DNA from: a candidate division WOR-3 bacterium
GTDB taxonomy: Bacteria; Hydrothermota; Tepidihabitantia; Tepidihabitantales; Tepidihabitantaceae
DNA: 44,558 nucleotides
Direction of reading: 5' to 3'
Assembly: GCA_039801245.1 (NCBI GenBank)
Contig: JBDRUF010000009.1
Location: 1-44,558 of the forward strand
The notes beneath the pieces are model-generated. The model did not search any database. It saw only the letters and a program-made list of their open reading frames with translations, and was not told where the DNA came from. This document shows, one piece after another, positions 1 through 6,566 of this stretch. The translations under genes and the position numbers were made by a program. Within the stretch, counting starts at the first letter, position 1, and each line of letters opens with the position of its first letter.

Positions 1-624
1 AGCAATCAAATCGGCAACATTCTTGGCAATCCGCCGGGCAACCTCACTCTCCCCCGGAGTAACAAACTCATAGATAGGTGCATCGTTTTCCACTATCGTC
101 TCAATCTGTGATATATGGATAAAGCTATCACCAAGCGTCCTCGGCATCTTGGGATTGACCTCAGCAATCACATGCCGGGCGACCTCAGCAGCCGGCTTGG
201 TAATATCAACCGAGACCCCTAAACTGCAAAACCCATGCTCATCCGGCGGTGTTACCTGAATCAAGGCAACATCAATCGGCAAGCGACCAGAGCGCAAAAG
301 ACGCGGGATCTCAGAAAGGAAGATGGGTGTGTAATCTGCTCTGCCTTCATGGACCGCCTCTCTCACATTGGCACTGATGAAGAATGAGTTTGCCCGGTAC
401 CGACCGGCAAGCTCCTCCTCAGCATAAGGCGCCACCCCGAGTGTGAGGATATGGGTTATCTCCACATCCTCAACCGGACGCTGAGCAAGCGCCCTCACAA
501 GTTTCTGCGGTGTCCCGCAAGCCGAACCAACAAAAACCCTGTCACCCGGCTCAAGCACAGCGAGCGCCTCCTCCGGGCTCTTTATCTTATTTCCGTATTT
601 TGACTTCCAATCAACAGAACCCAT
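1..624 (-). CDS. Acetyl-CoA hydrolase / CoA-transferase family protein (N-terminal part; runs off the window edge)
   Basis: This is the first 208 codons of a minus-strand gene that continues beyond position 1. It starts with ATG at 624, preceded by a strong AAGGAGG Shine-Dalgarno. My translation begins MGSVDWKSKYGNKIKSPEEA and continues with motifs typical of the acetyl-CoA hydrolase / 4-hydroxybutyrate CoA-transferase family: a GDRVFVGSACGTPQ segment near residues 27-40 and an IDVALIQVTPPDEHGFCSLG segment near residues 117-136. Family members move CoA between short-chain acids, or hydrolyse acyl-CoA, in the cytoplasm during fermentation. The catalytic glutamate region lies in the missing part, so the substrate cannot be judged. 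It sits 8 bases after the metallo-beta-lactamase-fold gene and is surely co-transcribed with it. Confidence 0.88.
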   Translation of the reverse strand, partial: MGSVDWKSKYGNKIKSPEEALAVLEPGDRVFVGSACGTPQKLVRALAQRPVEDVEITHILTLGVAPYAEEELAGRYRANSFFISANVREAVHEGRADYTPIFLSEIPRLLRSGRLPIDVALIQVTPPDEHGFCSLGVSVDITKPAAEVARHVIAEVNPKMPRTLGDSFIHISQIETIVENDAPIYEFVTPGESEVARRIAKNVADLIA

Positions 625-632
625 AAACCTCC

Positions 633-1469
633 TTAAATCTTAATCTCTTCAAACAGATACCTTTCATTCTCCTTAATAATTCTTCCGGCAAAAACCTCAG
701 GGTCATGCTCAAGAAAGGAAATCCAGCCTTCGGCAACCGCCTGATTCAAAAGACGCTCCTTTTTCTCCATCGACTCCAAAGGGAAAAGGTCAAAACCCAT
801 AATATAGGGAACCGGAATGTGTCCGCGCGTCGGTATCATATCAGACCAGTAAATTGCGGTCTGCCCCTTACTGCTTATTTTAACAACCTGCATCCCCTTT
901 GTATGACCACCGGTGTGGACAAGCTCAATTCCTGGCAAAAGCTCCATTGAACCGTTAACAATTTCCAAAAGCCCCATCTCCTGCAACGGCACAAAGTTTT
1001 CCTTCAGATAAGATGCGCGTGAGCGCCTGTTTGGATTTAATGCCTCCTGCCACTCCGCCTCCTGAACCACATAACGGGCATTGGGAAATGTCGGCACCAC
1101 CCTATCCCCTTCAACCCTTGTTGAGCCGCCGCAATGGTCAAAATGGAGATGGGTCAAAATCACGAGACTTATATCCTCAGGTCTGAAACCAATGCGAGCA
1201 AGTGAAGCCAGTAAACTATCAGGCTTCTCAACCCGATACCGCTCAGCAAACTTTTTATCATACTTATCACCAATACCGGTATCAATAACAACCCTTTCCT
1301 GCGGGGTTAAAATCAAAACCGGTCGTAATGCCAGTCTGATGCGGTTCTTTTCATCAGGTGGGTTGGTCCTCTCCCACAGCGGCTTGGGCACAACCCCAAA
1401 CATTGCCCCGCCATCAAGACCGAAAAACCCGTCAAAAAGCGGGTAGATCTTAAAATCACCAATGTTCAT
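633..1469 (-). CDS. Metallo-beta-lactamase-fold metal-dependent hydrolase
   Basis: A 278-residue soluble protein with the MBL-fold zinc-site signature HLHFDH (H107, H109, D111, H112), a second-ligand region HTGGHT near residues 186-191, and an aspartate in WSDMIPT further on. The layout (long N-terminal beta region, no signal peptide) resembles the quorum-quenching lactonase / MBL hydrolase group, but the natural substrate cannot be read from sequence. It is the first gene of an operon with the CoA-transferase gene, which hints at thioester or small-acid metabolism; that is inference. The ATG at 1469 lies 9 bases downstream of a good -10 box, so the message is probably leaderless. Confidence 0.88.
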   Translation of the reverse strand: MNIGDFKIYPLFDGFFGLDGGAMFGVVPKPLWERTNPPDEKNRIRLALRPVLILTPQERVVIDTGIGDKYDKKFAERYRVEKPDSLLASLARIGFRPEDISLVILTHLHFDHCGGSTRVEGDRVVPTFPNARYVVQEAEWQEALNPNRRSRASYLKENFVPLQEMGLLEIVNGSMELLPGIELVHTGGHTKGMQVVKISSKGQTAIYWSDMIPTRGHIPVPYIMGFDLFPLESMEKKERLLNQAVAEGWISFLEHDPEVFAGRIIKENERYLFEEIKI

Positions 1470-1478
1470 TGAAATGAT

Positions 1479-1506
1479 ATTTTAGATTAATCTCCCCAGG
1501 AGTCAA
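1479..1506 (-). promoter_or_regulatory. Promoter of the MBL-hydrolase / CoA-transferase operon
   Basis: Read on the minus strand: TTGACT (1501-1506), 16-base spacer, TAAAAT (1479-1484), then 9 bases to the ATG at 1469. Transcription would start at or within about three bases of the start codon, leaving no room for a ribosome-binding site. Matches the promoter pattern seen at other operon heads in this window. Confidence 0.7.
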
Positions 1507-1571
1507 GTTAATAAAATCAGCCAGCCACCTGAATTTTTATCGACCGGTCAATCATTTTCCCAAATTAACAA

Positions 1572-1670
1572 GGGGACTATATCCTGTCAAAAATTGTCAT
1601 TCGGCTAAGTTAAGAAACTCCCAAGACATAACTCCATTTCACCTCACTGAATTTTGTATATATTTACCTA
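1572..1670 (+). repeat. Dispersed intergenic repeat, copy A
   Basis: About 100 bases starting GGGGACTATATCCTG. It holds a core AAAAATTGTCATTCGGCTAA and, 49 bases after the GGCTAA, an end block TTTTGTATATATTTA. Copy C at 40803-40900 aligns without gaps over 1591-1670 (56 of 80 positions identical by hand count) with the same 49-base spacing. It lies between the divergent MBL-hydrolase and rubrerythrin-like genes, about 65 bases upstream of the minus-strand promoter. Confidence 0.65.
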
Positions 1671-1714
1671 AACATTTTGGCTCTTAACGCAACCTATTGA
1701 CCAGGAGCGTTGTA

Positions 1715-2254
1715 TTGATAATATCTATTGATTTTATGCATGAGGAAACCCTATCCGATGTATTCCAACTGGCTATTTCAGCTGAAGAGGAAAGTTTAAA
1801 GAGATATCTTGAGTTTGCCATAGGAACCAAGGATGAAAACGGAAAGAATATGTTCATCAGGCTGGCCCAGGATGAGTTTATGCATCAAAGGTTGTTAAAG
1901 AGGATGCTTGAAGAACTGAAAGATAAGGGCACCTGTTCAGTTGTTGAAACCCCACCAACAGTTATTGAGAAACTTGTGCCCAAAATTGGTGACAAAAGCC
2001 TGCGGGTCAAAGGAAAGGAAGGGCAATCTGCGCTTGACGCCCTTTTAACCGCACTCAACCTTGAGATTAATGCCCGCAACTTTTACCAAAAGCAGGCAGA
2101 AACAGCCGGACCAGAATCAGTGCGCGCAGTCTTTCTCCGCCTCGCCCAGATGGAACAGGCGCACAGCGAACTGATTCAGGCGGAGATTGATTATATTCAG
2201 AAGACCGGTTTCTGGTTTGGGTTTCAGGAGTTTACACTTGAGGCGAACCCTTAG
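1715..2254 (+). CDS. Rubrerythrin-like ferritin-superfamily diiron protein
   Basis: A four-helix-bundle diiron protein without a rubredoxin domain. Two helix pairs each supply a carboxylate and an ExxH pair: EEESLKRY followed by DEFMHQRL, then LNLEINARNFY followed by MEQAHSEL. This is the rubrerythrin/erythrin pattern; family members usually reduce peroxide or handle iron in anaerobes. The start is uncertain: an AGGAG at 1703-1707 is well placed for TTG at 1715, which I chose; ATG 1736 is an alternative without an obvious ribosome-binding site, and TTG 1697 looks too early. The gene is alone on the plus strand, and its stop overlaps that of the convergent saccharopine dehydrogenase gene by 4 bases. 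Confidence 0.85.
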   Translation: MIISIDFMHEETLSDVFQLAISAEEESLKRYLEFAIGTKDENGKNMFIRLAQDEFMHQRLLKRMLEELKDKGTCSVVETPPTVIEKLVPKIGDKSLRVKGKEGQSALDALLTALNLEINARNFYQKQAETAGPESVRAVFLRLAQMEQAHSELIQAEIDYIQKTGFWFGFQEFTLEANP

Positions 2255-3576
2255 GCGATAAACTCCGACCGCTCCTTGAACTCAATCCCCAACTTCTTCA
2301 GTTCCTCAAGAACGGGCTGGTATATCTCCTTTTTTACTGGAATCTGAACGCCGCTCAGGCGCAATTTCCCTTCAAGAATCATCTTTACCGCAATTGCTGC
2401 GGGCAGGCTGACGGTCCTTGCCATTGCCGAATCACCATCAGGCTCGCCGTAGTCTATCAATGTGGACTCAACCTTTTCCCTCTTCCGGTCAGGGTACTCA
2501 ATCTCGAACTGGTGATGCAGGACAATCATATCCCGCTCACCTGGCTGATACCCCATCTTCGCCAGCATCGCCTTGGCAAGGATGTCAAGATTAGAGCCGC
2601 TCTCAAGCCCGATTGGGCTATCATCAAAAAGACCGAGCCAGGCGAACCGCTCAATAACCGGATGGTCAAGAGATAGGTTTAGACGCCGGGCAACAAGGGC
2701 ACGCAAATCACCACTGCCCGGCACAAACCCCTTAAGCCACTGGGAATAGGTCATACTCATAATGTCATTTCTTATCCCCTCCTCCTGGAGAACCCCCAAA
2801 TCAACTATCGCCTGCATCGTCTCGCACCAGCCAGGGTTGCGCAGGGTTGCCCTTATCATCGTCCTGACCCCTTCCAGACCGTAGAGACCGATATAAGGCA
2901 AAGAGTTGCGGTTCGGGTATGCCTCAAACTCTCCTGCATCTTCAATCTTGACCCTCCAGAATGAGGCAAAGAGCCGGCTTGCCGGGACCATCACCTCCTT
3001 GCCATCCTTGAGAAACAGGGCGTTGTTTCTTGTTGCCATCAGAACCCCCTTCGGGCTCCAGGAGAACTTATAACCCCAAGGGTTGTTGTTCGCCTCAGGT
3101 GCGGGCAGACCCCCACAGGAGGAGATAAAACTGACAATTCTGCCGTTGTTTGCTCTGACCCGGTCAATGATTGCCATTGCCGACATATGGTCAATCCCGG
3201 GGTCAAGCCCGATTTCATTCAAAAAAATCAGATTTGCCCTTTTTGCCTCATCATCAAGGGCACGCATCCCATCACTCACATAGGAGGTGGTGACCAGATG
3301 CTTTTTGAGTGCCAGGCAGTGTTTGGCAACCACCGTGTGATAAACATAGGGCAGGAGGCTGACAACCACATCACTCCCCTTAACCAGCCGGTGCAAAGAA
3401 GGCTCATCATCAACAAGCAGTTCAACTGCTCTTCCGCGGGGACTATTTTCAATCAACTCCTGCGCCTTTTTTACTGTACGCGTTGCCACTGTTGTCTCAA
3501 CATCGGGCAGGTTCAAAAGATAGCGCACCAGCGGTCTTGAAACCAGACCCGCTCCCAAAATCAGAACCCTTTTCAT
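2251..3576 (-). CDS. Saccharopine dehydrogenase (SDH half of the saccharopine pathway)
   Basis: A 441-residue protein with an N-terminal Rossmann motif (ILGAGLVSRPLVRYLL, residues 5-20), a DVVVSLLPYVYH segment, and the saccharopine-dehydrogenase signature NEIGLDPGIDHMSA. The family oxidises saccharopine to glutamate and 2-aminoadipate semialdehyde, or runs in reverse. The ATG at 3576 overlaps the stop of the upstream reductase gene by 4 bases (ATGA), so the two are translationally coupled. The order reductase-then-dehydrogenase is the same as in the fused eukaryotic LKR/SDH enzyme (AASS). Whether the pair acts in lysine breakdown or synthesis cannot be told here. Confidence 0.9.
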   Translation of the reverse strand: MKRVLILGAGLVSRPLVRYLLNLPDVETTVATRTVKKAQELIENSPRGRAVELLVDDEPSLHRLVKGSDVVVSLLPYVYHTVVAKHCLALKKHLVTTSYVSDGMRALDDEAKRANLIFLNEIGLDPGIDHMSAMAIIDRVRANNGRIVSFISSCGGLPAPEANNNPWGYKFSWSPKGVLMATRNNALFLKDGKEVMVPASRLFASFWRVKIEDAGEFEAYPNRNSLPYIGLYGLEGVRTMIRATLRNPGWCETMQAIVDLGVLQEEGIRNDIMSMTYSQWLKGFVPGSGDLRALVARRLNLSLDHPVIERFAWLGLFDDSPIGLESGSNLDILAKAMLAKMGYQPGERDMIVLHHQFEIEYPDRKREKVESTLIDYGEPDGDSAMARTVSLPAAIAVKMILEGKLRLSGVQIPVKKEIYQPVLEELKKLGIEFKERSEFIA

Positions 3577-4892
3577 CTATCGCTCCTCTCTAAAAACCTC
3601 TCAAGGTACTGATAATCCTTGGTTAATACCCCTTTATGAACAATCAACCCCCGCTTCAAAGGCAGGGGCAAATCAAGCGCATCAAAATCCTTCTTAAAAT
3701 CGGTTTGTGCCAGCACCGGGACAAAGGGCATTAGCGCCTGACCGAACTCGGCTGAAGAGTCAACCGCCAGTTCGCAGGGAAGGTTGTCAACCGCCATAAT
3801 CGGTATCCCCTCCCCTTTAATACCATCAAGCGCCTTGTCACTAACAGGGTCATAAACGAAAAATGGCTCGCCCGGATTTGTTGCCCTGATTGTTGCCTCA
3901 ATTGAGCCCTCAATGTCGCAGGAGATGTCGCCAATGATAATAAGCCGCAGGTCACCCGCTCTAAAAGCCTGGCGCAAATACTCCTTTGTCACCAGCCTTG
4001 GATAGCGGCTGTCCCAGTAAATGCAGTTCACCAAAACCGAAAGATAGGGCAGGTATCTTTCAAACCTTGACCGGTACAAATCAGGTCGGGCATAATACTC
4101 ATTTAGGTCAAAACTGTGCCCGGGTTCCTTGGGTTCAACCGTATCCCTTTCCTTGAAAACAACCTGATAAATGGTTTTGGCATCACCGCCCTTAATTACC
4201 TCCGGCAAATCGTCAGGTGTGATTAAGGTTGTGCCCAATGCGCTTAAAACCTCGCCGGCACCCTTGGCAACATTGCCATACCCGGTCACCCCAATAATAA
4301 ACGGCACCAACCTATCCGGCAGCCCCTCCTTGCGAATCCGCTCGCCAATTTGGGCAATCGCATTTTTGGCAACCTCAACCCTTTCATACTCATGGGCAAG
4401 TTTCACCTCAAGAAAAGGGGTTTTCAGACCGAAAACCTCAAGCCTTTTGCCAAGACCTGAAAGGGTATCAATCATTCCGGCAATCCCGGCAAACCTGCCA
4501 AAAAATATCAGCCTTCTCCCCTCATCATCGGTAATCTTCTCATAATCAATCAACGAACAGCCCAGTTCCATCATCCGCTTCAGCATCGGCATATTCTTCG
4601 CTTGCCCCTTGATAACATGGGCAAAGAAAAGATAGCTCCTTTCCGGTCTAAAAAAATCCAAAGGCATCTCCTTGATTCCAAGAACAACCGGACAATCTGA
4701 AATATCCTTTCTCACCTCTGCCCCTGCCCTCTGATACTCATCATCAGAAAATGCCCTGATTTCCGAATGCTGAACCTGAAACCTCAACCCCTCCCTTTTT
4801 ATCAGTTCACCCACCTGAAAAGGTGTTAAAGGCGCCCTGCGCTCCCAGATGTTTTTGTCCTCACGCCTGATGCCAATGATATTTCCTGTCAT
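3573..4892 (-). CDS. Lysine-2-oxoglutarate reductase (saccharopine-forming, LKR half)
   Basis: A 439-residue protein beginning with the diagnostic N-terminus GIRREDKNIWERRAPLTP, which closely matches the LKR domain of eukaryotic AASS as I remember it. It then shows FFAHVIKGQ, LIDYEKITDDEGRRLIFFG with FAGIAGMIDTLSG, and a C-terminal nucleotide-binding motif GYGNVAKGAGEVLSALG near residues 204-220. The expected reaction condenses lysine and 2-oxoglutarate to saccharopine with NAD(P)H. It is the first gene of the LKR-SDH operon. The leader is about 38 bases, with a weak AGG-type site before the ATG. Confidence 0.9.
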   Translation of the reverse strand: MTGNIIGIRREDKNIWERRAPLTPFQVGELIKREGLRFQVQHSEIRAFSDDEYQRAGAEVRKDISDCPVVLGIKEMPLDFFRPERSYLFFAHVIKGQAKNMPMLKRMMELGCSLIDYEKITDDEGRRLIFFGRFAGIAGMIDTLSGLGKRLEVFGLKTPFLEVKLAHEYERVEVAKNAIAQIGERIRKEGLPDRLVPFIIGVTGYGNVAKGAGEVLSALGTTLITPDDLPEVIKGGDAKTIYQVVFKERDTVEPKEPGHSFDLNEYYARPDLYRSRFERYLPYLSVLVNCIYWDSRYPRLVTKEYLRQAFRAGDLRLIIIGDISCDIEGSIEATIRATNPGEPFFVYDPVSDKALDGIKGEGIPIMAVDNLPCELAVDSSAEFGQALMPFVPVLAQTDFKKDFDALDLPLPLKRGLIVHKGVLTKDYQYLERFLERSDR

Positions 4893-4936
4893 TAAAGGTT
4901 ACCTAAAAAGAAGGTTGTTAAAATTGTAACTTTATT

Positions 4937-4964
4937 AATATACCCAAATCTCAAACCCAGTCAA
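4937..4964 (-). promoter_or_regulatory. Promoter of the LKR-SDH operon
   Basis: Minus-strand TTGACT (4959-4964), 16-base spacer, TATATT (4937-4942), 44 bases before the ATG at 4892. It matches the spacing seen at the other operon heads here. The rest of the 4893-5214 intergenic stretch holds repeat copy B and a 22-base palindrome; I see no gene in it. Confidence 0.65.
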
Positions 4965-5065
4965 GGAAAGCTAAGAAGCCTCGTTTCCTATTTCAAATCA
5001 ACAGACAACCCCAAAACCGAGCCAATCGCAAAAACCCTGTTCAATCCAATCTGAAAAATTATTAA

Positions 5066-5178
5066 GGGGGTAATCCCCGGGGAGGGGTCTGAAAAAGTGA
5101 TGAGTTCGGCTAAGTTATTTATCTTTGAAACTTAACCTGATTTTTCCCGAAATCTTCTTGTATACTTATAAGTATACA
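5066..5178 (+). repeat. Dispersed intergenic repeat, copy B (weaker match)
   Basis: Starts with GGGGGTAATCCCCGGGG (itself hairpin-forming). It shares GTTCGGCTAAGTT with copy A almost exactly (12 of 13), and 50 bases after GGCTAA has TTGTATACTTATA, comparable to the end block of copies A and C. The middle is not conserved and a 2-base indel is needed. As with copies A and C, a minus-strand gene start with its promoter lies just beyond the GGGG end. Confidence 0.45.
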
Positions 5179-5179
5179 A
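5158..5179. repeat. Perfect 22-base palindrome
   Basis: TTGTATACTTA followed directly by its exact reverse complement TAAGTATACAA, with no spacer. It lies 36 bases after the stop of the propeller gene and about 190 bases upstream of the LKR promoter, at the end of repeat copy B. A gapless AT-rich palindrome looks more like a dimeric repressor site or a repeat terminus than a transcription terminator. Confidence 0.6.
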
Positions 5180-5214
5180 AACTGACAGGGATTAAAAGAG
5201 CCCTAAGACCCTTT

Positions 5215-6426
5215 CTACCTTGCAATCACAACCCTTCTATCTATTCCTGAACCGCTCCTTATGAAATAGACACCAGGTGAAAGATGCCGGACATCATTCT
5301 CGCCAGGCTTAAGTTCAAGCACCTTTCTACCGGTGACATCAACGAGAAACGCCTCTGACCCGTCATCGGTCATCGGTCTTCGGTCTCCTGTCTTCTCCCA
5401 TCTTAACACATTGCGGACAATTGTGGCATTTAGCGGTGAGCCATTAGCCGTTCTCTGGAAGCGTTCCTCAACCCCAACCCCATAGAACTCTATCACCCGC
5501 AGTCCAGAATCCCCGTCTGCAACATAAGCATAATCTCCTGACGCCGTGAGGTCCAAAGCCCTGCCCGGTGTGTTATAATAGCCAACCTGAACAGGATGTG
5601 TAGGGTCTGAGACCAAAATCACCCGCAAACCACCAGCCTCTCCATCTGCCACATAGGCATAATTTCCTGATGCCGCCACACCCCAAGCCACGCCTGGTGT
5701 ATCACAATAACCAATTTCTTGTGGATTTGTCGGGTCTGACACCAATGCAATCCGAAGACCATAATAACCATCAGCCACATAAGCATAATCGTCTGCAACC
5801 ACTACACCCAAGGCATCGCCTGGTGTGTAATAATAGCCCACCTCTTGTGGATTTCTCGGATCTGACACCAATACCACCCGAAGCCCTCCCTCAAAGTCTG
5901 CCACATAAGCATAATCGTCTGCAACAGCTACATCAAAAGCACCCCCTGGTGTATCATAATAACCGACTTCTTGTGGATTTGTCGGGTCTGATACCAAAAT
6001 AACTCTCAAACCATCCTCATAGTCTGCAACATAGGCATAACTGTCTGCAACCGCTACACCACAGGCATACCCTGGAGTATCATAGGAACCAACCCTATGT
6101 GGATTTGTGGGGTCTGATACCAAAATCACCTGCAGACCAAAAAAATCGTCTGCGACATAAGCATAATTTCCTGCAATCGCTATACCACAAGCATACCCTG
6201 GAGTATCGTAATAACCAACCTCTTGTGGACTTGTTGGATTTAATATTGAGATGACTCGAAGTCCAGAATAACCGTCTGCAACATAGGCGTAATTTCCAGA
6301 AACCGCTACACCCACAGCCCTGCCTGGTGTATCATAATAGCCAATCTCCCGGCAGTTAAGCGAGTCCGCATAAACAACCGCGGTCAAAGGAAAAACGACC
6401 ACCACTGTCAGGACATATCTTTTCAT
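5215..6426 (-). CDS. Secreted seven-repeat LVIVD beta-propeller protein with type IX-like C-terminal sorting tail
   Basis: 403 residues. Residues 1-20 form a signal peptide (cleavage likely after VVYA). Seven repeats of about 42 residues follow, each of the form GYYDTPG-x-A-x-GVAV-x2-YAYVAD-x3-GLRV-x2-VSDPTNPQEV. These are LVIVD repeats, expected to build one seven-bladed propeller. The last ~70 residues hold a type IX-secretion-like sorting domain, with FLVDVTGRKVLEL and LSPGVYFIR. The linker before that tail (KTGDRRPMTDDG) is encoded by a tandem heptanucleotide repeat. Ligand or role is unknown; an exported surface or secreted protein is likely. A SprA translocon gene lies 14 kb away. GGGAGG precedes the ATG. 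Confidence 0.85.
   Translation of the reverse strand: MKRYVLTVVVVFPLTAVVYADSLNCREIGYYDTPGRAVGVAVSGNYAYVADGYSGLRVISILNPTSPQEVGYYDTPGYACGIAIAGNYAYVADDFFGLQVILVSDPTNPHRVGSYDTPGYACGVAVADSYAYVADYEDGLRVILVSDPTNPQEVGYYDTPGGAFDVAVADDYAYVADFEGGLRVVLVSDPRNPQEVGYYYTPGDALGVVVADDYAYVADGYYGLRIALVSDPTNPQEIGYCDTPGVAWGVAASGNYAYVADGEAGGLRVILVSDPTHPVQVGYYNTPGRALDLTASGDYAYVADGDSGLRVIEFYGVGVEERFQRTANGSPLNATIVRNVLRWEKTGDRRPMTDDGSEAFLVDVTGRKVLELKPGENDVRHLSPGVYFIRSGSGIDRRVVIAR
5362..5396 (+). repeat. Five tandem heptanucleotides inside the propeller gene
   Basis: On the plus strand: GTCATCG, GTCATCG, GTCTTCG, GTCTCCT, GTCTTCT. The same 7-base family recurs, inverted, in the non-coding stretch 44454-44481. Here it lies within the open frame, in the linker between the last blade and the C-terminal sorting domain. 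Confidence 0.7.
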
Positions 6427-6447
6427 TTTACCTCCCTTTATAAATCA

Positions 6448-6475
6448 ATTATACCAATTTTATGACATTTGTCAA
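6448..6475 (-). promoter_or_regulatory. Promoter of the propeller gene
   Basis: Minus-strand TTGACA (6470-6475), 16-base spacer, TATAAT (6448-6453): a full consensus match. A short leader ends in a GGGAGG ribosome-binding site 4 bases before the ATG at 6426. Confidence 0.8.
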
Positions 6476-6531
6476 GTCGAGTCTTTACCCTAAATATATG
6501 AGCGAGCAACTCATTCCGCAGCAGTTATTTC

Positions 6532-6558
6532 TTGACATTTTTTAAAAGCGGCTAAAAT
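6532..6558 (+). promoter_or_regulatory. Promoter of the miaB-lapA-lapB-mutS operon
   Basis: TTGACA (6532-6537), 15-base spacer, TAAAAT (6553-6558), then 8 bases to the ATG at 6567. A leaderless transcript is likely. It is divergent from the propeller promoter, with 56 bases between the two -35 boxes. Confidence 0.65.
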
Positions 6559-6566
6559 ATCATAAA

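Noticed and set aside
2251-4892. LKR and SDH frames as a fused gene split by a sequencing error
   Set aside because: The junction is a clean ATGA stop-start overlap, and each protein is complete at its own end.
5670-6002. Plus-strand 110-codon frame with repeated HKHNRLQ-type words
   Set aside because: It is the antisense shadow of the LVIVD propeller repeats; its periodicity comes from the real minus-strand gene, and it has no promoter or ribosome-binding site.
5480-6400. Regular direct repeats that could suggest a CRISPR array
   Set aside because: The 126-base period is fully coding, with no unique spacers between identical short repeats; it encodes beta-propeller blades.
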